Shown: in pieces, positions 46,605 to 58,939 of the stretch
Position numbering within the stretch: the first letter of the stretch is position 1
Layout of the letters: each line of letters starts with the position of its first letter
Origin: Bombus terrestris
Taxonomy: Eukaryota; Arthropoda; Insecta; Hymenoptera; Apidae
Reading direction: 5' to 3'
Assembly: GCF_910591885.1 (NCBI RefSeq)
Contig: NC_063278.1
Coordinates: 1,425,501 to 1,489,500, forward strand
Length of the DNA: 64,000 nt
Position numbers and translations under genes: made by a program
Notes under the pieces: generated by a model
What the model was told of the DNA's origin: nothing
The model's database searches: none
What the model saw: the letters and a program-made list of their open reading frames with translations, nothing else

Positions 46605-49600
46605 GCACTTTCTTCCAATAACGAAGGAAACAGCAACGAAAGTAGAAAGAAGAAGCAAGGAGAAGAAGAGAGCGATATCATGTTCTTCCTTTGTCTGTTC
46701 GTTCGTTCCGCTTTATCCTTACTCTCGTCTCGTTTTAACGCTTCATCTTTCGCTCGTTTTCCTCATCCGATCTCTTGGTCGTCGTGCAGGTCGCACGAGT
46801 GCCTGTTTTCTGGCGTGCGATTCGCGTGTGACGCATCGCAGCCACCCTGAGAAACGCGCCCACGCAACGCTCGAGCCCGCTTCGCGATTCCTCGCCTGCA
46901 GGCTACACCTGCCGTGCGCTCGTCTACCTGTCCAACGGGTGATTCCGAAATCCAGCTCGACCTCTATCTTAAGCGAGCCGCACCTGGTCGCATCTGCCTC
47001 CTCCGCTTTCACCGTGTATTACTCGTCGTAGATCTCTGTCACCCCGGCCCCGGTAAGGTGGATTCGGTGCCGGGTTTTCTTTCCCGAGTGAAAGCGACCG
47101 CACCACGCGAGAGACAGCGCTCTACCGCTTCACAATTGTAACACCGTGTATAAATCTTCGCGCCGGAGAATTATCGCGATGACTTGCTATTTAAATGACC
47201 GCCGCGATCGTAACCGATTTTCGATTTGCTCGCTTCGTCCACGACCACGACCGCGATTACGATCACGATTAGTGAGAATGTAGACAGTCGGAGGTTCCGC
47301 AACATTGGGATACCCCAGATAGGGATTCCCCTTAGCTTTCGATTCGCTAAATGTATACTTATATATCTTCGTTCGAGCGTATCGTTGGTAGAAAGGAAGA
47401 TCAACGACATCAATAGCCTCCGTGTGTGTAATGGGATCCTCTTTCTCCCGGAGGAGGTGGAAGAGGTAGCAGGTCGAAAATACGACGATCGTATAGGAAC
47501 GAGTTCAACGAGCGTTTCGGCGAATGTTCCACGGACCCGATACCGGATGTAAAGTAAAGCAGACGGCGAGGTAGAGAAAGGGAGAAACAGAACGATCCGC
47601 AATACGCGTAATTACAGGTTGCTCCGATGGTTCTTCGCTGACTCCGCAGGCCCTATCGCTGCGTGCGTGCATGCAGAGCAGAATTTCTTCGTAACGGTAG
47701 GGGGAGAAGAACGACCCACTTGCCTCGCGAGGGGGCTGAACCCGGTGGTGGACTGATTTATTGAAACGTCTGCACGGTGACCGGCTACTAATTATCGTTT
47801 CTATGGAAAAATTCGTACGGTACGAGGTACCGATGCAATATGGCCGCATGTTCGCGCGTCGAAAGCGTGTCACGGATTACCAAATAGGATCGAAGATATC
47901 GACACAATGGCTGGAAGAAATATCCCTGACTACTCGTATCGTAAATCTACTCGGCTGAGACATATTTTATTGCGCGCCGCTAACGTATGGATGCTCCACG
48001 AGCGCGCGAGTGCTCGCACGAGTACACGCCATGAGTAAAGGCCGCTGTTACGGAAATATTAATGCAACTTCATCAATCACCCTGCATAAACAGTGGGGCA
48101 AGAAAACGATTTACTACTTACGATCTGACCGGCCTACCGACGAATGTATAGCACGCTCCGACGCTACGAGGAGAAACTTGAGGCGAACGCGAGGCTCCAG
48201 CGGACGAGCATTCGTCAAAATCTTTCATCGCCCGCTAGTCGCACGAACCATTTCCACAGACGCTAGACGCGCCGAACGCGATCAAATTGAAATTTCACGC
48301 GGTGTTTGCACCGAACCAGGGAAACATTCGCCGAAGTGTTTGTACTTTGGGAGTGACTTGTCTTCGAACACGCAGCTGAAGACGAACGAAAGATTTTTTG
48401 AGTCTTCTTATCGTGAAATTCTACTTGTACGACGTTATGTAACGCTACGATAACAACGGATTCGCTCTATTACTAAACGCAATATACTAAACGTAATCGG
48501 ACGAAAATATCGCACGGAGAGGAATCTTATACGGGGCAGCAACGAGCAACAAGATCCTCATGTTGGCCGGTAACGAAATCAAGGAAAACCACGATAAACG
48601 AGCTTCGATCACGTAGGATTACCAGTACGATCGAGTAGTAGAACAGCAGGATAACATAAAAATTCATTTCGCTGACACGAAACGATGAGTCAGAGCCGCG
48701 ATTTCGTTCGTTCTCAAGCGTAACGGGGCGGTTAGGTGCGTGAGTTTCACCGAGCCAGTATTCCCATGGGGTCGCACGACGAGATTTCTGGATTACGATC
48801 CGTCCTTTTGATAGAAACTTATATGGCAAGAAAACGGATGGCGTATTCGGCATTAAGGAAGTACGTGAGTCTAGAGCGCTCGGTGCTTATGGGTGCGTTT
48901 CAGCCGCGGGTCGACGTGCGTCTCCCTCGGGTCCTCGTCTTTCAACGTTTCCTTTTTCTTTCGCGAATTGCCTAACCGACGGTTGTCCTCCTAAAACGGA
49001 CGGCTGAACTTCCTTGAATCTGATGGCCACACGAAATGTACGCACAAACGATCTTCAACCCGGTTAAACGCTACTTTCATTCACCTGACGGAACCTATGG
49101 GAATCCGTTATCGTTGTTCCGGGAAGAAAGGCATATCAAAGAGGTGCACATAGGATTCTTTCAGTCGTCATAACTGTTGTACAAAGACCATAAGAGAAGA
49201 ATATAACGATTCACGTTTTTCGTGTTTTTCAAAGGGACGATGTTAAAATCCGATTCGTCTTGCGAATCAATTTTTCGTTATTAACCTTTATTTTTATCTT
49301 AAGCAGATGATCGGTTAATAGAAATTTAATTAGTACACGGACATTACGCGGCAAGTAAGACAGAGCTATTTCAGACATTACGGGGTTTAAGAAACGACAG
49401 ATTCGGCCGGATCTAAATTCATAAAGAACGATAGACCGTGTTTCATCAACGATGGTAATAATCTCGCTATAATTTGATTATTCTATCTAGCGTAAAGAAG
49501 CCACGGTCGATATTATTTCTCCGCCTTAAACGGAATTCCGCTTAGAAAGAACGCTGTACAACGGGACGGTCTGCACAGAATAACCTTGCATTTCTTATTC

Positions 49601-51555
49601 ACGCACGATTGAAATTCGCGATTCCGCGGTAGCCAGTTCGATTCCATCGTATATCATATCATGCTGGCGAATAACAGCCGTTTATCTTGCCCGGTGCCCA
49701 ATGAAATTCACCGGGTGTTCGTTAGGGAACAAGCCGGGCATCGTTCGTCGGACGATTCGTCGAACGTTAACATAAACCGTGTGGCTTATTCGATGGCGCG
49801 GAATACGCTCGTGTACTCGCTCGCGATATTCAACCGAGGTGTAAATCATACGAGTCGCTGGCACTCGCACCACCAACACCGAGGGAAGGTTGCTTCTCTC
49901 GGAGCGTGGTCGCTCGTCTTCGCGTTCCCTTTTGCGATCCACGATCGTTCTCTTCTCTTCTTCGTTCCGCGACGCGTCTCAACGCGCGAGATGGAAGCAA
50001 CTCTCGCGTGCGGGGCCATCTCTGACCCGCTAGAACGGGCATCAGCTGCCTGACAAGGCGTATAATTAATCCCTAATGACGCTGGCATAAATCCATCTCG
50101 GTAGGCCGTTTGGTCGGTCGCCGCTCGCGCGCCGTTGCCTTTACTAGCGAAATCAGCGCTAGCTTTGTCGCTGTCGTCCATTTCCCGCGTTATTTATGCG
50201 CCCATCATTGGATCGCGCCGCTTCGAACTCACCGAGAAGTATCGCGGGAACACGGGTCCTTCGAGGAATTCAACTCGAGGATCGTTCTGAATCGTTATAC
50301 GCTTCGATGAGACGCGTTTCGTCTTTTGGATTAGAAACTACTCCGACGATATTCACGATATTAAGCGTTTCTAATACGATTTCTAGCGAGATTTCTATAT
50401 AATCCCACGTTACGAGAGTTAATAACGAAATTCTTTTTCGAGACAGATGGAAAGGGAGCATTATCTGTTACGCATGGCACGCTGGCAAATGAAAAACCTA
50501 GAGGAACGGTTGTAAACACGCTAATATTCTTTTTATTCGCCAGCTGATCCGTAGTCCAGCGAGCGTACGTAGAATCCTAACGGTATGATTTAGAATAATC
50601 TCGTATGGTTACTCTTTTCTTCCTTTCATTTTTCCTTTTCACGTTTTACGACGATGTGAATTTCAATCGGCAACGGAGAGCGACGCTGACCGCGAGCGGT
50701 GACCTCGTGTCCAAACGCTTAAATTACTCGACCGACAAAACGCGACGGGACAATGGAGCGATAAAGCCGTTGGTTAAAAAGCAACGCCAGCTATAAATCC
50801 CGCGGTGATCTAGTTTACAGCGTTCCTATTTCTCCACTACACGTTCGGCTGACGTCATCTTATTGTAATCTCGACCCACGTCGGTCACGTTATCCGTCGA
50901 CGGACACGGAAAAATCGAGGGCGGCTTGCGAACCGAATGATTCTCGCGCGCGTTCATTGGTCACGGAAAATGGTCTTGTCAGGTCAGCACTGAATTTCAT
51001 TCGAAACTAAGGATTCAGACGCGTAGATTCTTAAGTCGGGGGAGTGCCAAAGGATGCGCAGCATAAGAAAATACCTTTCGTGAAATGTGCGATAATATTT
51101 TTTAAACGTTCCCATTCCTAAATCGAACCGTCTTTACTAACTTTCGATTTCAATTCCAATCCAATAAGAAGTTTCGGATTGAGTAATAACCCAGTTAACG
51201 GGTTAAAGGATTAGGTCGGTAGACCTACGAGATGGAATTTTTGTAATTCGAAAAGTAAAGCTAACGACGAAGGATAAACGAAAACGAGAAGATATCTATG
51301 GAAATTGATTTAATTTATAAGACACAGCATATATCATTCGGTTCAAACAGAATGATTGCAAGCAATGGTTGAAATCAGCTGCGGTAACCTCTGGCAACTC
51401 TAGTAACCCTTTCACCAATTAAACCTTCCTATGACTAAACACGTTCTTGCCTAATAGCACGCTGACATAACCTCTCTCCCTTTCTGTACCTTTCCTTTCC
51501 TCTAAAAAGTTGCTCGTATATTTTTCTTCATCAAAATCCTATCAATTTCCTTTCT
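46605..51555. other. Non-coding stretch
   Basis: No gene recognised. 46740-47140 is CpG-rich with overlapping frames. A solo 13-base word, AACACCGTGTATA, at 47140-47152 is the exact reverse complement of the left end of the element at 28709. 48010-48453 has a 147-codon plus frame without recognisable domains. 49660-50180 has overlapping frames on both strands up to 130 codons. A perfect CRE, TGACGTCA, lies at 50850-50857. 51000-51555 is AT-rich. Confidence 0.5.
50850..50857. promoter_or_regulatory. Perfect palindromic CRE
   Basis: TGACGTCA, followed by T, is the full CREB/ATF consensus. Unlike the site at 42561 it has no CCAAT boxes close by. One such 8-base site per 64 kb is expected by chance. 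Confidence 0.2.
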
Positions 51556-51559
51556 CCTA

Positions 51560-52140
51560 TATTTCCCTCGTCATCAACCAAAAACTCATTTTCCTTGTAT
51601 CTTTACTCCAGTTGCTCGTTTCTTCTCTTTCTGAGATTTATAATCACATCAATTTTACCTTGCATACTTAAACAAATCCGCAATCTAGTTATTATCTCGT
51701 CATCAATCAAAAACACAAGACCTGGCCAATTACGTGCTCTTCGAACGAGAATTTATAATCACATCAAACATACGTATCTTCCAAATCCAAATCTGAACTA
51801 AACTTCCCATATTTAAATACATCTGATCTTTTTTATGACCTCGTAATTACACCAGCAAAATTCTTTCAATTCCCTACACCGACGAAACTCGTACCGGCGA
51901 GAGTTCGAGAACGAACTAAGCTGTTCTTCGAAAAATAAACGAACAACTCGATTATTCGTTTATTTCTCGAAGCAAGAATTCTTAATCGCGTCGGATACAA
52001 CAGCTCGCAAATCGAAACAAGACGCGAATTTCTCACATCTAAAGAGTCTATACTTCGTTCGCGATGTTTACCGTGAAAAATACAGTTACCTCGGTTCTTG
52101 TCCTGACAAGCCGCTCTTCGAACGAGAATTCTCTTTCGCG
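51560..52140 (+). repeat. Decayed tandem array with units of about 125 bases
   Basis: CTCGTCATCAAYCAAAAAC occurs at 51567 and 51696 (129 apart). ATTTATAATCACATCAA occurs at 51636 and 51751. GCTCTTCGAACGAGAATT is exact at 51736-51753 and 52113-52130 (377 apart). A related TCTCGAAGCAAGAATTCTTA lies near 51966. Together they suggest four or five diverged units. No family is recognised. Confidence 0.6.
51926..51972 (+). other. Strong hairpin, 18-base stem and 11-base loop
   Basis: CTTCGAAAAATAAACGAA (51926-51943) pairs with TTCGTTTATTTCTCGAAG (51955-51972) with one mismatch across 18 positions. The loop is CAACTCGATTA. It lies inside the decayed array and probably arose from two inverted copies of a CTTCGA-bearing word. 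Confidence 0.55.
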
Positions 52141-52149
52141 AACGATTTC

Positions 52150-53690
52150 CTCTCACAACCTTCGCTCGGGTGGTTCACGAAGAAACGGAAGCTGACCCCA
52201 AGGAGCGCGTGCATACGTGGGATAAAGTAGCCGCGAGAAGAGTAACGAACGGCCGGCGAAAAGAGAGCGGGGAAAATGAAGCGTTTACCGATTCCCGGAT
52301 AGCTGATCCTTCCTGGAAAGGATCGCCCTGCTTCTCCTTCTCCAACGAGCCCAGGCACGCCGTTCTTTCGAGCTTCGTACGTCGAGCGAAACCGTCGACG
52401 AGGGACGAAGCGGGAGGGAAGCAAAGACAAGAGGGAGTCGAAGAGGAGATCCTCTCGCGGCTGTGAACTCCGCAAAGAGGGAACTGGCGTACCGAATTGA
52501 TGCACACGAAACGGCATGCCCGGAATGTTATAATCGCGAACCTTTGAACCCAAACAGCCTGGACTCCCACACCACCACCATCCGTCGACGGACCGTGCCG
52601 GGCCCCGTTTCCATCGTTGAAATTACTCGTGTTACTCTCCCGCGCCGCTTCGTGCCGGTTCGTCGTTGATACGCTTCCATGAAACCGCTGGTCGGTTTAT
52701 AACAGCTCGGTCGCACGGCTGTCAATGCAACGGACGTTGTGTCATTTATGCAAGTGCAACGAAGGAGCATGCTGCTATTTTCCTGCAAACGATGTTCAAA
52801 TCAACGTTGCATCCGTGTCAGGAGCACTGTATCTAGACGTAAATGCATTCCGATCCATTTCGATCGTATTTATACTTTGTATTTCTACGTGACAAATTCT
52901 CGCTGAAATTGGACGATATAGAAGCACGGCTTTATGTGAAATATATTACGACGAATCCTGAGAAACGACTGGACGTACCAAATGGAAAAAAATTACAGAA
53001 AAATATCTACATTTAGAGGTTTGTGAGATCAGGTTGTAAATATAGTTGCGCCGTGTTTCACCGATATACGATGGAACGAACGATAGGGAAAATTCATAGA
53101 AGTACGAACGCGAAACGTTGTTCGCAGGATCTAGAAACGGATCTTCGATTAACTGGGGAAGAGAAGAGGATACATGTACGCCGTTAAAGGACACCGATGG
53201 AATTTAATCGGCTATTCATATACGTGCCGCTTTTACAAACTTTCCGCGCGATCTTCGATAGCTACGTCGCTGTGGGCATTGGAAAGCACGTCGCGTCGCC
53301 GTAATTAGAAGAAGATATCACGGAACTCGGTGCCGGGAGGTTCGAAAGGTTTGGGTTAATGGGATAGAATGAAGTTCGTTTGAGATTCCTGATAATCGGA
53401 GTTAAATATGTTGGCTGAAGCAACTTTCGAAATCGTTCTTTAAATTGAGATCTGGTTCGTATAAATCGTTCTTGTATATACCAGCGCTTAAGTGTTATTT
53501 ATGAGAGATAACGTAGAATATGTAAATGTAAGTTGTAAGACGAAATGAAAATTGTGAAATTGTATTATATAAATGCTAGATATTTAATATTTATAAGATC
53601 AATTTCCCTTCACTTATCGATATAATCCATCAAGCTAAAAACATTTCATTAATATTTGTACGATTAACTTGCAACTCTTGCTGATTTCCT
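52150..53690. other. Non-coding stretch
   Basis: No gene recognised. 52170-52670 is CpG-rich, with a 155-codon minus frame (52086-52553) overlapping a 131-codon minus frame and a 98-codon plus frame. 53340-53690 is AT-rich. Confidence 0.5.
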
Positions 53691-53694
53691 GCAG

Positions 53695-53784
53695 GTACGA
53701 AATTTTTATCAGATCCACGAAAATGCCTATCGATCTCAATACGCTCGATTTATCGACGAAGAAAGGATAAATTTCAAATAAAAG
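53695..53784 (+). other. Candidate 90-base exon (strong acceptor and donor)
   Basis: An excellent acceptor, CTTGCTGATTTCCTGCAG (AG at 53693-53694), precedes 90 bases that end at a strong donor, AAAG|GTAAGAA (GT at 53785-53786). From the first base one frame reads VRNFYQIHENAYRSQYARF and ends at TAA about seven bases before the donor. Another frame has its own ATG (53725, MPIDLNTLDLSTKKG) and stops within the exon. Because both frames stop inside, it fits a non-coding exon better than an internal coding exon. It may also be chance. Confidence 0.2.
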
Positions 53785-53789
53785 GTAAG

Positions 53790-55080
53790 AACTTAAACGA
53801 TTGGAAAGAGTTGGAAATTTGTTGGCGCCTCACGATTTAGAAACGCAGGCAAGCTCCGTGTGCTCTACTCCCACGAATGCCCTACGGGAGTCCCCGCCGC
53901 CTTCGTTCCATTGCACGGACGCGGTGGGCGTTACGGTAATTAATTTTTGCCCGATAATTAAGATATCCTGTGCAGACGCTGAGATATAGCCCGCGGTATC
54001 GTCATTTTTCAGGCCGGGATATCGCGTGTTTCTTCGCGCAACCTTGCAATTCCTGGTGTCCCGAACGAGCTGCTATTACGTCCTCGCGAGAACGATCCTG
54101 ACGCTTGATTCTCAAAACGGCCCGATCCTTCTGGATGCAACCATTTCCAGCCATAAATCCGCTCGCGTGCTTTGGAATAATATCAACGAGCATACGCGTG
54201 TTCGTAATAGTAAACGGATAGTTAGGTTAAATAAATTGCGCTGTTAGATGCGAAATCCGAAAAGATCGTGTAATTTTTATTTATATCTACAGATATACGT
54301 ATATATTTGAATACGTAATTCCTTTGTTATTGAAACGACGAGATTTGAATTAGAATCGAAAGTAGTTTGTAGAAGGAAATTAAAATAGTTTCGATGAAAC
54401 GTTAGACGAAATCGTCGAAATTTCGAGTTTGTCCGACGATATCTATATTGGATCATCGGAATCTACTTTTATTATCGATTCGAGATTCATTCTGAAGATT
54501 CAATAGTAATTTCCTTTTATAAATTTTCAACGAAAAAATGTTCAAAAGTGTCCCAAAATTTCAACAAATAATATACCGGAAGATTAATTTCAATACAAAT
54601 AGAGATATATGAAGAGACATTTAACATCGAATATCTGAATAGCAGCGAGATATTTTTGTAATAATTGTCTGATATCGAACGAAGAGAAGAGCGTTATTCG
54701 CGCTATACGGTACAAGTGAATTTCACAATTTCCAACTTCAATATCGCTCGAAGTGCGCCGATCTCGCGGTCCGACAAAGTATCTTATTAGCGTCCGACAG
54801 TGTGTCTACGTCCTAAAATTTCCAACAATCCGTGGACGTGTAACGCGTAGAATTATACGGTACAGTGAAAGTCCGGATCAGAATGCAGCGCAAAATTTCT
54901 CTCATCCACCGTCGTCACGATCGTTCGCGTAGTCGCGATCGCGCTTTCGAATCCGCGTTTTCATATTCGACCGTGTGGTTACACCTTTGTTCAACAAAAG
55001 TCCCGAGTTGAAGTGATGGAAACCGGGACAAGCGCGCCGGAAGAGCGAGAGATTACGAACGTGTGTTTACATAGAAGAAA
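53790..55080. other. Non-coding stretch
   Basis: No gene recognised. 54240-54720 is AT-rich. Short frames (up to 73 codons) have no recognisable features. Confidence 0.5.
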
Positions 55081-55140
55081 GAGAGGAAAGAAGACTAAGC
55101 GGAAGAAGAAAAAGAAGAAGAAGAGAAAGAAAACGAAGAA
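55081..55140 (+). repeat. GAA/AAG purine-rich low-complexity tract
   Basis: About 60 bases almost entirely A and G (GGAAGAAGAAAAAGAAGAAGA...), giving a Lys/Arg-rich frame on plus and a Phe-rich frame on minus. It is low-complexity sequence, not a gene. Confidence 0.75.
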
Positions 55141-55144
55141 GCTG

Positions 55145-57355
55145 GCGAAGGAAACATCTGGCCCACGGTGCTGGCGTTTCGTTGGGATTATTAATTGTTT
55201 CATCTCCGCGCTTATCCGCGCCTGGCCGATCGCACGACTAAGCAAATACGAGAGGCGTAACCCACACGGTGATGTACGAGCTTAAAAGCCCTCACGATTC
55301 ACCACGGACCACGTTTCTCTCTTTTCATCTTGCGTTTGTCTCGATGTAACGCGCGTACAGAGAAACGGAGACGGAAGAAGATACAGCCGAGGGGTTATCG
55401 TCTGATTTATAATTTGAGGCCCCGGCTGCTCCACCGTGGAATACGACCCGACGTTTTCCGGTTCAACAAACGTAATTGGTTGCCGGTACGATCGTAGATA
55501 GCCGCCGGTTCGGATCGCGGCTCCTCTCGCTCTGTCCCGAGCTTCGCTTCCTCTCTTTTCTCGCGAGGCTGTTTCGCCTCTCTGACGAGTCCTTATCTCG
55601 CGAAATACTTTTTTCCAAATGCTCTCCGAACGTAACTTAAATCAAGAATATCGAACGCGATGGATCGAATTGAATTCGAAGAGCTCGAGCAGCCTTGTGC
55701 TTGTGAGAGTACCAGTAGGATTCTTGACCCTGCCGATTCCTATGTTTCAATGTTACCCTCGTTTTAATAAACAAAAAGAACATTTAACATTTTCAAAGGA
55801 TGTCCAACCAAGTTCAAGTGAGAAGAACCTTGCGTATTTCTTAAGGTTCGAAACGTATAATAGGGTTGTAAACGAAGAAAAGAAGATGACGTGGTTGAAC
55901 TCCTTGGGTAACCACTTTTCAACCTTGTCCTTTGTAATACAAGTGACACGACAGTAGGAAGCCTAATAAATAGAAGTCAATTATCCTCTTCCCAGACAGT
56001 CCTCGGACGATATAAAAACAAATTTACGACGAACATCAAATTCGCGATAATAAACGGTTGAAACGGTAAAATAGAGCATCAGCACCTGTCGTCATAAACC
56101 GTATCGACTCTAGTATCGTTAAACTACTGGTGGAATAAGTGGCACTAAATCATCAAAAGTCCACAACGTGATCGTCTCCTATTTAAGAAGAACCTTCCTG
56201 TGTACAGTCCTTTAAAGGCGCGTGCTCAGCGACGATTTGTTAGAAACGCGGCCGCATTTGTACCTTTCTACTTCGCGTTGCGCCCCTTGGAAACGTTCAC
56301 GGCAACGTCTTCATCCGCGCCACGTCCGGATACACGTCCGCCTCGATGATCGTGGACCAAGCAGGATCGGTGGAGCGCGCGAGCTCCAGCTAGCACGGAG
56401 GCAGGCCACGAGCACACACCCGGTGAATTATGGAGTGCAGCAACACCCACTTCCTGGTCCTCGAAACGCCAACTCCCACGCATACTGATGGACCTGCCAG
56501 GGGCGGCGTGATGAATCCACGGCGGCGATGTGTCCATCCCTTCGCCCCTCGCACGAAATCTCGACGATATCCAGGCCGTCTGCGAGCCACTTCGCGCTTG
56601 CTCTATCATTATTCGCCGAGCGATTCGTTAATCAATCATTCCGCCTAATTGCGCGACTGGCGGCGCGTCACGCGGCTCCAACGTCTCCTTTCGCGCGAGT
56701 GAAACCTTGTATTTTGCTGCCGAGGGACGATTTAATTCCAAGGGGGAGATCGGTGGAGCAGAATCTTCGGTGAAGATAGACAAAGAAAGATGCGAGCGAT
56801 GATATTTTGATACGCGTGCGTAGGCTCGCGGAAGTATCGGAGCACTTTCAGACTCTTCCCGCGAGTATGTATTACGCGAAATATTTTGAGATTTCATTAG
56901 CGTTGTTACGCCATTCGTTTACCATAATCACGTTAAAGGTAAAGTTTCGATCGAATCTGGACATGTACGTTGAAGTGATAGAATATTTTTTGTAGTCAAA
57001 AATTAGTTACGGTATTAATAGCAATTAACAACCTCCGTCTATTTGTATCGCGCAATTGTAATGGAAAAATGACAGCTTGCAGCAGTTCGTTGCAAAATGT
57101 AAAAAATCCTCGATCTAATTGCGACTCTAATCTTTCGATTATGATCCACGCCACCGTGAATTCCTTAAACGCGGTGCGACCCTTCCTTCTAACGTCAGGT
57201 AAGCTCTCATCGCCACCGATCCAGCAATATTTCCATTCGAGGAATCCGCAGAACCGATTTACTTGCGACGCGAGGCCGGTACACCGGGAATCGTAAGAAC
57301 ATACGTGATATCGAAAGGAAATGCCTCGCCGGACGTCGGCCAGGCGCCGGGAGTA
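55145..57355. other. Non-coding stretch
   Basis: No gene recognised. 56220-56640 is CpG-rich with overlapping frames up to 113 codons. A CAG|GTAAGC donor-like site lies near 57195. A 192-codon minus frame (56996-57574) spans the purine tract at 57358 and has no recognisable domain. Confidence 0.45.
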
Positions 57356-57357
57356 CG

Positions 57358-57402
57358 AAAAGAGAGGAGAGAAAGGAAGGGAGAAAGGAAGAGAGAAAGA
57401 GG
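57358..57402 (+). repeat. Purine tract with three 12-base units
   Basis: GAGAAAGGAAGG (57369-57380), GAGAAAGGAAGA (57381-57392) and GAGAAAGAGGCT (57393-57404) follow directly, inside a longer A/G run starting at 57358. Confidence 0.7.
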
Positions 57403-57404
57403 CT

Positions 57405-58915
57405 CCTCGACGCGGAGAGTTGAATTCTGAGATGGGGCATAAATTGATATGCATCCAGCATTCGACATGTCGGTCGGATGAAAGAGGGAGACCCGAGACA
57501 ATGCCTGTCGGCCGAGCAACACCCCATCGTGCATCCGGTGCGTTTTCAAGGAAGCTTTCGGAGCACCGTGACACATATCAATTGATTTTCACGGGCGCAG
57601 GTCCGACAGCGTTCGACATATCGTGAGTACACTCGTCGTGCGCATTAGTCGATGCCTCCCGTACGTTCGCTCGATGCACGAACAAAAGACGAAAGTTCGA
57701 TTCGACGATTTCACGTATTCCAGCGAGTATAGTATAAGATACCTTCTCGACGATGCTAGGTGCATGAAGAGGCAACGTGCGTGCGCCAGAGCGCGCTGCG
57801 GCGCGGCAGTTACTAATTTAATTACAACGAGACACCGATTGCGCAATTAACATATCGTTAAAATACCGCGGCGCGGTAATTATACGCTTTCTAGGTGCGC
57901 AGGTCGCGGCCGATTTGCATATCGTTCGTACGGCCAGAGACAACCACCGGCACGACAACGTTTGACAACAGTCGCTCGTTAGAGCTCGTCGCTTCTGCCG
58001 ACGTTGTGCAACACAGATTCTGGGTCTAACCAGTGTAACTTCTAATTTACAAGCGATACTCGTAGGCTTCGGCCACGGTTGATACTTACGCGTATTCGAC
58101 GGTAGCGTTCGTCTGCCTTTTTCCATACATCGTAATATTTCGTTCAATATTTTCTTCCCTAACAACTGTAAATTTTCAACGATGTTATCTTGTTTTATGT
58201 TCGTAAAAAGTATCACCCGTGGTAGCGACTCTTGTAAAATTTCTTGCTATTGTCGTTAATTAATTCTCTCGTATAAATAGCATCAAATTCGACAATAGAA
58301 TAAGCGAGATGTACAAGACCGATCGTTTCTACGTAAAATTAAAAAAATGTGCTATTACAACTTGCAACTTGTCACTCGCTTAATTCGCTGATATTATCAA
58401 TTAATCGATTATAGCGCGAAACTGTGCGAGAATTCGTTCGATCGTATGGTAAGCAATACATCGTTTCTATAAATGAAGTTTTCCCGTACTTTCTCCAAGA
58501 TTCTCCAACGAAATGGTACAAAACAATACTATCGGTTAACGTCGCGCCTGATTTATCTCCTTTTGTTAATTTCCTTCTCCCAGAAACGAGACCCACCACC
58601 ACGAAACTTTTATCGCCAATGAATCAGAGGAACAATACGCAACACAGACGCGCGACCACGGAATACGATATTCCATCGGGCCCGAACTCGATCAAGTATG
58701 ATTCACCTGACTATCAAACGCGTCAATAAACACTCCCCGAAGCGAATCGGACAGCGGCGCCGAAAGGTTGCGTTCACGGATCGTCCTCGACGTGTGTCTT
58801 CTATAAATTCCAACGAGAGCTGGAACGTCCGCGTCCCCTGGAAACTACTTTGTTTTACAACTCGACACTCGTGTCTCGTCTCTATGCGTACGCACGAGCG
58901 TTTGTGCGATCGCTC
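57405..58915. other. Non-coding stretch
   Basis: No gene recognised. An ATTTGCAT octamer (POU-type site) lies near 57912-57919. 58100-58380 is AT-rich. Open frames reach 132 codons (57818-58216 minus) without features. Confidence 0.5.
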
Positions 58916-58920
58916 GCTTA

Positions 58921-58936
58921 CGCGCGCGCGCGCGCG
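58921..58936. repeat. CG dinucleotide run
   Basis: Eight CG units, followed by CACG. CG runs can form Z-DNA (general knowledge); no function is implied here. Confidence 0.85.
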
Positions 58937-58939
58937 CAC

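Noticed and set aside
55013..55285. Lys-rich 90-codon frame resembling a nuclear basic protein
   Set aside because: The Lys/Arg run is the direct translation of an A/G microsatellite, and the opposite strand is equally open.
56996..57574. 192-codon minus-strand open frame
   Set aside because: Runs through a purine/pyrimidine low-complexity tract (57358-57402) and overlaps frames in other phases. No recognisable domain.
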